This document shows, piece after piece, positions 49,683 through 58,251 of a stretch of 64,000 nt of DNA. The position numbers were made by a program, and so were the translations under genes. The notes under the pieces were generated by a model. It did not search any database. It was given only the letters and a program-made list of their open reading frames with translations, and was not told where the DNA came from. The DNA is from JALZHR01 sp036388475 (GTDB lineage: Bacteria > Acidobacteriota > Blastocatellia > Pyrinomonadales > Pyrinomonadaceae), in assembly GCA_036388475.1 (NCBI GenBank), contig DASVRT010000095.1, positions 1 to 64,000 on the forward strand, given 5' to 3'. Position 1 is the stretch's first letter. Each line of letters opens with the position of its first letter.

Positions 49683-50753
49683 ATGAATTTCACCGAAACA
49701 ATTTTTTTGACCGGCTTTCCCGGCTTTATCGCCGGAAGGCTCGTCGAGCGGCTGGCAAAACCCGAAACGCAGTTTTTTCTGCTCGTCCAGGCGCCGCTCG
49801 TCAAAAAAGCAATGCACGATATTGAAATCATCGCGCTTGCAAACAATGTTCCGCTTGAAAATTTCGCCTTGATTGAGGGCGATATTACACGAAAAAATCT
49901 GGGAATCTCAGACGAAGATTTGGAAACCATCCAGCGCGAGACGACCGACGTTTATCATCTGGCGGCGATTTACGATTTGGCTGTGCCGCGCGACATCGCT
50001 CTGCTCATCAATGTCAGAGGCACGAAAAACGTCAACGAATTCGTTAAATCGCTGCCGAAGCTGCACCGCTACAATTACATTTCGACCTGCTACGTCGCCG
50101 GAAAACGAAAAGGCGAAATTTACGAAAACGAGCTTGAACACGACGCCGGTTTTCGCAATTTTTACGAAGAGACAAAATACCTGGCGGAAATAGAAGTCGA
50201 GAAATTGAAAAGCGATTTGCCGGTAACGATTTTTCGCCCGTCGGTCGTCGTCGGCGATTCCAGAACGGGCGAGACGGCAAAATACGACGGAATTTATTAT
50301 CTGATTCAATATCTGCGAAAGTTTCCGGCGGTTTTGCGTTTTATAAATGTCGGAAATTCTACCGTCAGACTCAATCTCGTTCCGGTCGATTTTGTCGTCG
50401 AAGGAATCGCGGCGCTCGCCAAAGATGAAAACGCGACGGGCAAAACCGTTGCGCTCGCCGACCCGAATGCGATGACGACCGAGCAGCTTTTCGATGCGAT
50501 TACCGAAGCGATGACCGGCAAAAAATCGGTGATAAAACCGTCGCCGAAATTAGTGGAGAACAGCCTGCTGCTTTCGATTTCACCGGCGCTGACCGGATTG
50601 CCGCATACGGGCGTGCCGTATTTTTTTCTTTCGCAGACTTACAATACAAAAATCGCCGACACGCTGCTCTCCGCGCACGGCATAAGCTGTCCGAATTTTT
50701 CGTCTTATGTAAGAAATCTGCTCCGATTCGTGGAAAAAAATCCGCGGCTTTAG
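49683..50753 (+). CDS. NAD(P)-dependent SDR-family reductase (thioester-reductase/FAR-like)
   Basis: A 356-residue extended-type short-chain dehydrogenase/reductase. The nucleotide-binding loop is FLTGFPGFIAGRL (TGxxGxxA form). The active-site pair is in NFYEETKYLAE (YxxxK), and FRPSVVVGDSRTGETAKYDG is the downstream signature typical of thioester-reductase and male-sterility-type reductases. It is likely to reduce an acyl-thioester or a related carbonyl; the substrate is unknown. The last ~70 residues are hydrophobic and less conserved. Confidence 0.85.
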   Translation: MNFTETIFLTGFPGFIAGRLVERLAKPETQFFLLVQAPLVKKAMHDIEIIALANNVPLENFALIEGDITRKNLGISDEDLETIQRETTDVYHLAAIYDLAVPRDIALLINVRGTKNVNEFVKSLPKLHRYNYISTCYVAGKRKGEIYENELEHDAGFRNFYEETKYLAEIEVEKLKSDLPVTIFRPSVVVGDSRTGETAKYDGIYYLIQYLRKFPAVLRFINVGNSTVRLNLVPVDFVVEGIAALAKDENATGKTVALADPNAMTTEQLFDAITEAMTGKKSVIKPSPKLVENSLLLSISPALTGLPHTGVPYFFLSQTYNTKIADTLLSAHGISCPNFSSYVRNLLRFVEKNPRL

Positions 50754-50824
50754 AAATCTTTACAATCGCTAAAGCATATTTTTCGCCCGGCGCAACATCA
50801 TAACCAGTAGCTTCGAGGAAAATT

Positions 50825-51952
50825 ATGCTTTGGTCACGAGTCAAATTTCCGTTTTTCGTTCTCGGATTACTTTTCGTTTTTTCGACGGGCAGCCTCTGGG
50901 CGCAATCGGGAAATACGCGCCAGGCGCAGCCGACGCCGACGCCGCCCGAACAAGTAGAAAGGGTCGAGACGGAAGAAATCCGGCTCAATATCTCGGCTTT
51001 TGACGCCGGCGGAAGATTCGTCTCGGACTTGCGCGTCGAAGATTTGGTTATCAACGAAGACGGGCGGCTTCACCAGGCGACGAGCGTGCGCCGGACGCCG
51101 GCAAACGTTTTGATTCTGCTGGATGTCGGCAACGAAATCGCGTATGCGAAAAGGAGAGCGGCGACTTCGGCGGCGGCGCGCGGTCTGGTCAGCGCACTGC
51201 GCGAAACCGATTCGGTCGCCGTTATGCAATACGGCGATAAAGTGGAAATTTTGTCGGAATGGACGCAGGATAAAGCCGCGCTTTTAAACGTGCTGAACGA
51301 TAAAAAACTCGGCTACGGCAAGCGCTCGGTTTTTAATCAGGCGCTCGCGACGGCGGTCGATTTTTTCCGAAAAACGCCGCTCGAAAATCGTCACCTGGTT
51401 TTAATTTCCGACGGGGTGGACACTTTCAACGATTTGCGTTCAAAGAATTTAGCCATCAGAAATCTGCTGTCGTCGGACATCAACGTTCACGTTATCAGCT
51501 ACACCAAGCTTCAGCAGAACGCGATTACCGTTCCGAAAACTCTGACGGGCGGCGGAACCCGACCGCGAACCAATCTGCCGCCGGGCGCGGAACCGCCCGT
51601 ACACGGCACGACGCCGACTTTTCCGATTGCCACGATTAATCTCGACCGCGAAATGATTCGCAAGCGACAAGAGCAAATCGCGCAGCTAAAAACCAGCGAA
51701 AGACTCCTGGCGACGATTGCCGAGGACACGAACGGCGAGATTTTTCTGCCGGAAACCGTCGAGGAAATGGTCGATAAAACCGCGCAGCTGGCAAAAAATA
51801 TAGATTCGCAATACGTCGTCACCTACACGCCGAGACGCGCGCTGAACGAAGCCGACGACGGCGAAGTGCGCCTTATCGAAGTTTCTTCCAGACGCGCCGG
51901 AATCGACATTCAAGGTCGCCGAAAGCTCGTCGTCATAAACAATAAAAACTAA
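50825..51952 (+). CDS. VWFA-related (acidobacterial type) secreted protein
   Basis: A 375-residue protein with a signal peptide (about 1-27; FFVLGLLFVFSTGSLWAQ). A beta domain at about 50-95 (RLNISAFDAGGRFVSDLRVEDLVINEDG, in parts) precedes a VWA fold (about 98-340). The MIDAS motif is weak: LLDVGNEIAY stands where DxSxS is expected, though TFNDLRS and ISDGVDTF are near. This layout is characteristic of VWFA-related proteins that are numerous in Acidobacteriota. It has a GAGGAAAATT ribosome site. It sits directly before the PerR promoter. Confidence 0.88.
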   Translation: MLWSRVKFPFFVLGLLFVFSTGSLWAQSGNTRQAQPTPTPPEQVERVETEEIRLNISAFDAGGRFVSDLRVEDLVINEDGRLHQATSVRRTPANVLILLDVGNEIAYAKRRAATSAAARGLVSALRETDSVAVMQYGDKVEILSEWTQDKAALLNVLNDKKLGYGKRSVFNQALATAVDFFRKTPLENRHLVLISDGVDTFNDLRSKNLAIRNLLSSDINVHVISYTKLQQNAITVPKTLTGGGTRPRTNLPPGAEPPVHGTTPTFPIATINLDREMIRKRQEQIAQLKTSERLLATIAEDTNGEIFLPETVEEMVDKTAQLAKNIDSQYVVTYTPRRALNEADDGEVRLIEVSSRRAGIDIQGRRKLVVINNKN

Positions 51953-51985
51953 AAAACGATAACTATTATTTCTTCAAATTCTAGC

Positions 51986-52016
51986 TTGACATTTTTTAGA
52001 ATTAGAATTATTCTAA
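51986..52016 (+). promoter_or_regulatory. Promoter and PerR-type box of the perR-prx unit
   Basis: TTGACA (51986-51991), a 17 bp spacer and TATTCT (52009-52014) form a sigma70-type promoter. TTAGAATTATTCTAA (52002-52016) is a perfect 7-1-7 inverted repeat that overlaps the -10 box. It has the size and style of PerR boxes (TTATAATNATTATAA). It lies 17 bp before the Fur-family gene and predicts autorepression. Confidence 0.75.
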
Positions 52017-52033
52017 ATCTAACTTAGGACACA

Positions 52034-52438
52034 ATGAGCGTATCAGTAAATATAAAAGATTTAGGTTTGACCAAACAGCGCGAGGTTGTTTTGCAGGTTA
52101 TCCGCGATGCCGAAGAGCATCTGACGGCAAACGAGGTTTTCGATAAAGCCAAACAGCTTTTGCCGAGCATCAGTTTCGCGACGGTTTACAATTCGCTGCG
52201 TTATCTGAAAGACGCCGGGCACATCGCGGAAATCAGTTTCGGCAACGGCGCGAGTCGTTTTGATTCGATGACTTCGCGGCACGACCACGCCATCTGCACC
52301 AAATGCGGAAAGCTGGTCGATATGGAGCTTGATTTACCGATTGAGCTGGTCAATTTGGCGGCGGAATATTCGAAATTCAAGCCGGAATCTTTAGAGCTTA
52401 CTTTGCGCGGACTATGTCCTAATTGCAGTAATACTTAA
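52034..52438 (+). CDS. perR: Fur-family transcriptional regulator, PerR type
   Basis: A 134-residue Fur-family repressor. The winged-helix domain (about 1-80) has LTKQREVVLQVIRDAEEHLTANEVF (in parts) and ATVYNSLRYLKDAGHI. The dimer and metal domain has RFDSMTSRHDHAICTKCGKLVDME: the RFD and HDH residues and the Asp after CGKLV match the peroxide-sensing PerR site rather than Fur (which has Glu there). The structural zinc CxxC pairs are CTKC and CPNC. It heads the unit with peroxiredoxin and a thioredoxin-like gene and has a PerR-style box in its promoter. Confidence 0.92.
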   Translation: MSVSVNIKDLGLTKQREVVLQVIRDAEEHLTANEVFDKAKQLLPSISFATVYNSLRYLKDAGHIAEISFGNGASRFDSMTSRHDHAICTKCGKLVDMELDLPIELVNLAAEYSKFKPESLELTLRGLCPNCSNT

Positions 52439-52465
52439 TTTTAACAAATCAAGGAGATTTTTTTT

Positions 52466-53053
52466 ATGGCGACAGCTACAGGAACAGCGACGGAAAATAC
52501 TGCGACGACAACGTTAGCTAAAGTCGGACAACCGGCACCGGATTTTAATATGCCTTCGACCAAGAATATGGAAACTCTGGCGGAAAACGTCAAGCTTTCC
52601 GATTACAAAGGCAAATGGTTGATTTTATTGTTTTACCCGCTCGATTTTACATTCGTCTGCCCGACGGAATTAACCGCTTTTTCGGACAGACTTGATGAAT
52701 TGACCGGCATCGGCGCGGAAGTTATCGGCGTTTCGACCGATTCGGTTCACTCGCACCGGGCGTGGATTAAAACTCCGCGCGACCAGAACGGCGTGGCGGA
52801 TTTGCAATACCCGCTCGCCTCGGACACGGGCGGCAGACTCGCGGCGAAATACAACATTCTGGTGGAAGAAGAAGGCATCGCGCTGCGCGGACTTTTCATC
52901 ATCAACCCGGAAGGCATTCTGCAATACGCCGTCGTTCACGATTTGAACATCGGGCGCTCGGTTGACGAAACGCTACGCGTTTTGCAGGGCTTGCAAACCG
53001 GCGGATTGTGCGCGGCTGACTGGACGCCGGGACAGGCAAACTTGAAAGTATAA
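52466..53053 (+). CDS. 2-Cys peroxiredoxin (AhpC/TSA)
   Basis: A 195-residue peroxidase that reduces H2O2 and organic peroxides. The peroxidatic Cys65 is in FTFVCPTEL and the resolving Cys182 in GGLCAADWTPG. VGQPAPDFNMP near the N-terminus is typical. It lies 27 bp behind perR with an AAGGAG ribosome site and probably shares its promoter. The N-terminal ~18 residues (ATATGTATENTATTT) are low-complexity Ala/Thr, beyond the usual start. Confidence 0.95.
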   Translation: MATATGTATENTATTTLAKVGQPAPDFNMPSTKNMETLAENVKLSDYKGKWLILLFYPLDFTFVCPTELTAFSDRLDELTGIGAEVIGVSTDSVHSHRAWIKTPRDQNGVADLQYPLASDTGGRLAAKYNILVEEEGIALRGLFIINPEGILQYAVVHDLNIGRSVDETLRVLQGLQTGGLCAADWTPGQANLKV

Positions 53054-53166
53054 CTTTGGTAACAAGTTACGAGAGGCGAGAGAACAGCAATATTCTTTCG
53101 TCTCTTACTTTTTTTACGCATAAGGAAAGACTATTTTATATTTTTTAGATTACGAGGTGATTTAAT

Positions 53167-53646
53167 ATGCCGATGAGAATTGGAGACCCGCGCCCGTCGT
53201 TTGAAGGCGCGACCGAGTGGCTGAACGAATTGCAGGAAACCGCCGACGATTACGTCAACGGTCAGCCGACGCTCGTTTATTTCTGGGCGACGAGCTGCGG
53301 AATCTGTAAGGAAAATATGCCGAAATTGCAGGAATTAAAAGCGAAATTCAAAGACAAAGGCTTGCGCACGGTAGCGATTCATATGCCGCGCTATGAAGCC
53401 GACACGGATTTGGAAAAAGTCAAAGCGACCATTGCCGAACACTGCATCGAAGACGTTTGCGCCATCGATAACGAGCACAAGCTTAAAGAAGCGTTTTTGA
53501 ACGAGCAGGGCTGGGTTCCGGTTTATTACCTGTTCGACGCGGACGGAAAACTGAAGTCACGCGCAGCGGGCGAATTCGGCGTCAACGTTTTGAACGGCGC
53601 GCTGGAAAAAATGTTTCCCGCACAAGCCGGCGAAGCAAACGCTTAA
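53167..53646 (+). CDS. Thioredoxin-like/TlpA-type protein
   Basis: A 159-residue cytoplasmic thioredoxin-fold protein. The active motif is C44-G-I-C47 in LVYFWATSCGICKENMP. The region AIDNEHKLKEAF and the cis-Pro region (WVPVYYLFDADGKLK) are as in TlpA/ResA-like proteins, but there is no signal peptide. It is a plausible reductant for the upstream peroxiredoxin. A GAGGTGATTTAAT ribosome site supports the start. It is convergent with the DUF5685 gene. Confidence 0.88.
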   Translation: MPMRIGDPRPSFEGATEWLNELQETADDYVNGQPTLVYFWATSCGICKENMPKLQELKAKFKDKGLRTVAIHMPRYEADTDLEKVKATIAEHCIEDVCAIDNEHKLKEAFLNEQGWVPVYYLFDADGKLKSRAAGEFGVNVLNGALEKMFPAQAGEANA

Positions 53647-53672
53647 TTTCAAAAAGGCGGAAACGTTTATTT

Positions 53673-53733
53673 ATGCAAAACGTAAAATGCAAAATGCAGA
53701 TAGAATTTAAATTTTGCATTTTACGTTTTGCAT
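53673..53733. terminator. Inverted repeat of ATGCAAAACG words between convergent genes
   Basis: Perfect 23 bp arms: 53673-53695 and 53711-53733, made of ATGCAAAACG/TAAAATGCAAAAT. It lies 26 bp behind the thioredoxin-like stop and 10 bp behind the DUF5685 stop, and is T-rich in both 3' arms. Confidence 0.8.
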
Positions 53734-53743
53734 TTTTGACTAT

Positions 53744-55117
53744 TTAATCGCAGCTGCAATCGCAGCATCCGTCGCAGCCGCAGTTATCACAACACCCGCT
53801 GCAACAATCGCAACCGTCACAGCAACCACCTCCGCCGTCACCGCAATCGCAGCAGCAGCATTCGCAAGTATCGCACCAGCCTTCACCGTCGCCCGAATCG
53901 CCGCTTGTCCCTTTTCCGAGTTTCTTTTTGCGACCTTCTTTGGTTAAAAGTTCTTCGGGATTTTCCATCAAAATAGTTTTGGCTGAAACGATAACCGACC
54001 CGAAAACGGCGCTTAGAAACATCAGATTAAAGCTCAAATCAAAACATTCGCGCGCCGATTTTGTTTCTTTTGTCTGCGCCGGCGCTACCAAAGCGAAGAC
54101 AAATACGAAAAGAAAAACCAGCGGCATTTGCCACGAAAATCCGCGCGCCATTTTGCGTGCCGCTTCCGCCGCGTTTTGCCATCTTTCCGAAAAATTTTGT
54201 TTCGGCTTCGGCGGGCAGGCTTTTTTCGTTTTCAAAACGGGCAAGGACGTTTTCAGTTTTCTTTGCAGATTTTGCCGCAGGCGCAAGGCAAAAAGCATTT
54301 TTTGATTTTCCGCAATCGGTAATTTGTAAATTTCGGCGGCGATTTCGCTTTCCAGTTTTTGCAAAATCGAGACGATTTTTCGCTTGACTTCAGCCGCAAT
54401 TTTTTCTTCATCCTGCCGAAATGCGGCGCGAATCGCGTTGAATTGTCTTCGCCGAAAATCTTTTTCGTAATCTTCAAAAGCGTCAACGAGATAAATCAAT
54501 TTTCCGAAGCGAAAACCGATTTCCGCCGCCGAATTTTCAAGCTCGCTTCTGCCGATCAGCCGCGCGCCGGTGCCGAAAAAAATCGCGGTCGTGTCGGCGG
54601 TCGGGCGCGCAAGCTCATTTAAAATTTCGTCCGGAGTTTTGTTCGATTGCAGCGAAATGGTTTCAATTGTTTCCTGCGCGGATAAGATTTTCTGAACCGT
54701 TTCAAACGGGAATTTCCATTCTTGCAGTTTTCTTTGCGCCTTTTGAAAACCGTTCGAGAGAGTTTTTTGCGCGATTTTGCCCGCGCGGGAATTTTCATCC
54801 GTGATTTTGTCGGCAATCTTGAATTCGGTGAGAATAAGATTAGCCGTTGCCGCAAATTCGAGCGACAGAGGCATCTCGTTTTTCGGCAGATTCAAACAGT
54901 TGTAAGATTGATAAGCGCTCTGCCAATCCTGAACACTTTCATCATTGAGACTCGTTAAAAACTCCGCCAGAAAAACCGTGTCGTGATTAAGCAGAAATCG
55001 TGATTTTTGCCCGTAAAGGCTGCCAATTGTCTTGCACGTTCCGCAATAATGAAGCCGCCGAAAATGTTTCTCCGCCTCCGACATCCCGCATTTTTTGACC
55101 CGCATCAAACCGAACAT
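53744..55117 (-). CDS. DUF5685 family protein with cysteine-rich C-terminal tail
   Basis: A 457-residue protein. The N-terminus MFGLMRVKKCGMSEAEKHFR, then YCGTCKTIGSLYGQKSRFLL, is the DUF5685 signature (Cys pair and Asn/His-Asp-thr for metal). Helical regions follow, with a membrane segment at about 340-360 (MPLVFLFVFVFALVAPAQ) and another near 375-395. After a Lys-rich linker (KEGRKKKLGKGTSGDSGDGEG) the last ~44 residues contain 20 cysteines in C, CC, CxC and CxxC patterns mixed with Asp and Gly. This suggests a metal-binding or heavily disulfide-bonded tail. The function of DUF5685 is unknown. Confidence 0.88.
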   Translation of the reverse strand: MFGLMRVKKCGMSEAEKHFRRLHYCGTCKTIGSLYGQKSRFLLNHDTVFLAEFLTSLNDESVQDWQSAYQSYNCLNLPKNEMPLSLEFAATANLILTEFKIADKITDENSRAGKIAQKTLSNGFQKAQRKLQEWKFPFETVQKILSAQETIETISLQSNKTPDEILNELARPTADTTAIFFGTGARLIGRSELENSAAEIGFRFGKLIYLVDAFEDYEKDFRRRQFNAIRAAFRQDEEKIAAEVKRKIVSILQKLESEIAAEIYKLPIAENQKMLFALRLRQNLQRKLKTSLPVLKTKKACPPKPKQNFSERWQNAAEAARKMARGFSWQMPLVFLFVFVFALVAPAQTKETKSARECFDLSFNLMFLSAVFGSVIVSAKTILMENPEELLTKEGRKKKLGKGTSGDSGDGEGWCDTCECCCCDCGDGGGGCCDGCDCCSGCCDNCGCDGCCDCSCD

Positions 55118-55130
55118 TTTTCACCTCGAA

Positions 55131-55231
55131 AAATTAGCCGCAGAGGCTTCTAAGGTAAAAGGTAAAAACCTTACTTACTTTCGCCTTTTTACTTTCGCCT
55201 TTTGCCTTCATTTCTTTTCTGCGGCTAATTT
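55131..55231. repeat. AGCCGC-capped inverted repeat
   Basis: AAATTAGCCGCAG (55131-55143) and CTGCGGCTAATTT (55219-55231) are perfect outer arms. Inner words AAGGTAAAAGGTAAAAAC pair imperfectly with GCCTTTTTACTTTCGCCT. It lies between the DUF4112 stop and the DUF5685 start on the minus strand. Confidence 0.75.
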
Positions 55232-55240
55232 ACTTTCTTC

Positions 55241-55765
55241 CTAGAAATTCAAAGTATCCCAAATGCCCTTGAAAACCGTTCCCAGAATAAACAGGCTCAC
55301 CAAAATCGAGCCGATCAGAATGGCGATTAAAAGCAGGATTATCGCCAGCACGAAAACATAATCGCCCGCCGTGCCTTTGTCCTTTCCCGTCGCGCGTTCG
55401 CGAATCAAATCCATATTCTGCCTGTTCGATTTCCAGAAAAAATCGAACGCATCGCCGATGAACGGAATCGCGCCGACGACGTAATCCAGACCGATATTGA
55501 AAGCCATTCGGAGAAGCGTGATTTTCGGAACGCCGTAGCGCACGCCCGCGACGAGAATATAAAACGAAAGAAGCGAGGTCGCCATATCGCCGACGTTCGG
55601 CACCAAGCCGATTAGCGCGTCAAGCCCGAAACGCCAGCCGACGACCGGAATTTTCACCCAATCGTCGAGATAACGCGACAGGCTTTCCAGACTTTCTTCC
55701 AGCTCGATTTCCCGTCGCTGTTCTTTGCTCAGGACGCCGCGCGGGCGATTTTGTATTTTTTCCAT
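55241..55765 (-). CDS. DUF4112 membrane protein
   Basis: A 174-residue membrane protein with the DUF4112 signature: LDDWVKIPVVGWRFGLDALIGLVPNVGD (in parts), LDYVVGAIPFIGDAFDFFWKSNR. Membrane-associated segments lie around residues 50-85 and near the C-terminus (FVLAIILLLIAILIGSILVS). The family is widespread but of unknown function. It has a short gap to the cyclophilin-fusion gene upstream, in the same direction, so the two may be cotranscribed. Confidence 0.9.
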   Translation of the reverse strand: MEKIQNRPRGVLSKEQRREIELEESLESLSRYLDDWVKIPVVGWRFGLDALIGLVPNVGDMATSLLSFYILVAGVRYGVPKITLLRMAFNIGLDYVVGAIPFIGDAFDFFWKSNRQNMDLIRERATGKDKGTAGDYVFVLAIILLLIAILIGSILVSLFILGTVFKGIWDTLNF

Positions 55766-55827
55766 AGTTTTTTTATTTAACGATGCTCGCCGTGTTTCCT
55801 GAATTCGTAAGATTCTCGATTTTCATT

Positions 55828-58068
55828 TTAACGATTCACGCTCTTGCTAAGCACGGTTTTGCGTCTCTGACTTTTTTGCGGCAAATTTCCTTCCGTTATT
55901 TTCACGCTTAGAATTTTATCGCCGCGCGTCAGATTATCTACGATTTTCATATCCGTTTCGTTCACTCGACCGAAAACCGTGTAGCCGCCGTCCAGATGCG
56001 GCGTCTGCGAATGCGTCACGAACCACTGCGAGCCGCCCGTGTCTTTCCCGGACAAAGCCATTCCGACCGCGCCGCGCTCGTAAGAAATCGGGTTGATTTC
56101 GCAGCGAATCTGCCAGCCCGGTCCGCCGTTGCCGTCGCCGCGCGGGTCGCCGTCCTGCATCACGAAATTCGGGACGACGCGATGAATCGAAACGTTGTTG
56201 TAATAACCAGAGCGCGCCAGTTTTACGAAATTATCGACCGCGAGCGGCGCGTCTTCCGGGAAAAAATCAATCGTGAACGCGCCTTTTTCCGTCGTCACGA
56301 CGGCTTTAACCTGCCCGTTTTTGCGCGAAACGGCGCGCGTGTAATCGGCTGGCGTGTTCAGAATTTGTCCGAGCCGCGAGCCGTAGCTATAAGGCAAAAC
56401 TCTTTCCTGTCCCTTTCCGGCGGCGACTTCGAGCATCGTCGGAATGCCGGGCGAATCTTTTTCCAAATCTTTCGCGCGCAAAAGCTCAAAGGCTTTTTTG
56501 CGAACGATGTAATCTTTGGAATTGAGCGCGATTAGAAGATTGCCGGTCGATTTCCGGCGATCTAATCTGAACAGAGCGTCCATCATCGCGAGCTGCGCGT
56601 CGTTGTAATCATTATCGGTTAAAAGCGCTTTGACAAAGGCGCTTTCCAGAGCCTTGAAATTTTCTTCCGTCAGTGGTCGCTCGCCGATAATCTCGGCGGT
56701 CGCGGCGCGCACGAAAATATCCGAATTCTCAAACATACTGCGCAAAATTTCGTCCAGATTGTCCGGCTTGAAAGCCGCCAGAGCGCGTATCAAATCGGGC
56801 AGAGCTTTCGTCATTTCACCTTGATAAGCGGTCTTTACGCCCGCTGCCATTCCGCCGGCATAGGACGTTAAAGTTTGGGCGGCGTTCAACTTCAACGAAA
56901 GATTTTCCGAAGTCGCCAAATCACTCAAGCCCTGCGCATAAGCCGAAGCGATGCGCCAATTCGCGTAACCGTTATTTTTCGTTTTGAATTCCGTCAAATA
57001 CTTTTCCGGCGCGACGCGCGCGAAAGCGATTTCCGTTTCCGGCGATTGAAATTTATCTAGCTCGCGGAAATTTCGCAAAAATTCAAGCGCGCTTTCATCG
57101 TTTGAATTCGGCAAAAGCCTGCCGAGCGTCGTCGCAATTTCCAAAAGTTCGTTTTTCTGCCACGGATTGGCATTTTTAGCTTTTGCCAGTGTATAAGCGT
57201 CGAGAAGTTTGTTTCCGTAATCGAGCAAAGGCGCGACCGCTTTTTTGTCTTTCAAGCTGCCGAGCGAGCGTATCGCGCTGACGCGGACGCGCGAATCTTC
57301 GTCTTCCGCCGCGGCTTTAATCAAAAGCGCCAACGCGTTTTTGTCTTCGGCGATTCCTAAAACCCGCGCCGCATTTGCCCGCGCCACGGCATCATCGTCG
57401 GAAAGAAGCATCGCGCGAAGCGGCTCGTTGTAATTTTTGGCGCGAAGGCGCGCCAGAGCGTTGGCGGCGTCGGCACGAACCTGCGCGTCCGGATTAGCGA
57501 GAAATTTTGCTGCGACAAAATCGCCTTTGGCGGGACGCGTTCGCAAAATAGCGGCTAAGCCGAGCAATATCAATTGTTTGTCCGGTTTGGACTGGCGCGC
57601 TTCAAACTCAAGGGCGTCGAGAATCGCTTCGCCGAGCTCGTCGGATTTCTTTTTATCAGCCGCGCCGATGGCGGCGGCGATTTTTCCGGCGGCTTCAATG
57701 CTTCGCGCTCGCACGGCGGCGGAGTTTTTTTCGTTTTTGAGCGTTTTCAAAACGGCGTCCGCGCCTTTTGCGGATTCGATTTCGCCGACGGCAAACGCCG
57801 CCATCGCGCGAACGGCGTCCGAATCTTTGTCCAGCAGATTGACCAGCGCGGGAATCGAGCGTTCGTCGCCGATTCTGCCGACGGCAAGCGCGGCGCGCGC
57901 GCGAATTTTTTCGTCCGGGTTCGTCAGAAGATTTTCCAGCGTTTTATCATAACGCCGCTCGTCTTCGGCGCGGACGATTTGCACAAGCACGGCAGTCGGA
58001 ATCTGGGCGAGCACGCTTTGCGAAAAACAAACAAAGATTGCAAAAGAAATTAATAGAATTTTTTTCAT
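55828..58068 (-). CDS. Secreted HEAT-repeat/cyclophilin fusion
   Basis: A 746-residue exported protein. The signal peptide is about 1-21 (CFSQSVLAQ). HEAT-type repeats fill about 45-575 (for example DEKIRARAALAVGRIGDERSIPALVNLL, in parts; SRVRVSAIRSLGSLKDKKAVAPLL). The C-terminal cyclophilin domain (about 580-725) has FFPEDAPLAVDNFVKLARSG, FVMQDGDPRGDGNGGPGW and GGSQWFVTHSQTPHLDGGYTVFG, with the catalytic residues of peptidyl-prolyl isomerases. It probably folds or carries extracytoplasmic proteins. The HEAT-cyclophilin order is unusual compared with plain PpiA. Confidence 0.92.
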   Translation of the reverse strand: MKKILLISFAIFVCFSQSVLAQIPTAVLVQIVRAEDERRYDKTLENLLTNPDEKIRARAALAVGRIGDERSIPALVNLLDKDSDAVRAMAAFAVGEIESAKGADAVLKTLKNEKNSAAVRARSIEAAGKIAAAIGAADKKKSDELGEAILDALEFEARQSKPDKQLILLGLAAILRTRPAKGDFVAAKFLANPDAQVRADAANALARLRAKNYNEPLRAMLLSDDDAVARANAARVLGIAEDKNALALLIKAAAEDEDSRVRVSAIRSLGSLKDKKAVAPLLDYGNKLLDAYTLAKAKNANPWQKNELLEIATTLGRLLPNSNDESALEFLRNFRELDKFQSPETEIAFARVAPEKYLTEFKTKNNGYANWRIASAYAQGLSDLATSENLSLKLNAAQTLTSYAGGMAAGVKTAYQGEMTKALPDLIRALAAFKPDNLDEILRSMFENSDIFVRAATAEIIGERPLTEENFKALESAFVKALLTDNDYNDAQLAMMDALFRLDRRKSTGNLLIALNSKDYIVRKKAFELLRAKDLEKDSPGIPTMLEVAAGKGQERVLPYSYGSRLGQILNTPADYTRAVSRKNGQVKAVVTTEKGAFTIDFFPEDAPLAVDNFVKLARSGYYNNVSIHRVVPNFVMQDGDPRGDGNGGPGWQIRCEINPISYERGAVGMALSGKDTGGSQWFVTHSQTPHLDGGYTVFGRVNETDMKIVDNLTRGDKILSVKITEGNLPQKSQRRKTVLSKSVNR

Positions 58069-58126
58069 TTTCGGATTACAGGCGATTTCAGAATATCGAC
58101 AGTTATTTTACAACACAAAGAAAATT

Positions 58127-58240
58127 AGCCGCAGAGGAAAAGAAGGCAAAAAGTAAAAGGCAAAAGGTAAAAATCTTTTGTTAATTCTGCTTTTCTTAAT
58201 TTTGCCTTTTGCCTTTAAAATCTTCGTGCTCTTTGCGGCT
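58127..58240. repeat. AGCCGC-capped inverted repeat behind cdaR
   Basis: AGCCGCA (58127-58133) pairs with TGCGGCT (58234-58240). The inner arms AAAGGCAAAAGGTAAAA (58156-58172) and TTTTGCCTTTTGCCTTT (58200-58216) match at 16 of 17 positions and are made of AAAGGC/AAAAGG words. It is 11 bp from the cdaR stop. Confidence 0.7.
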
Positions 58241-58251
58241 GAGTTTCTTTG

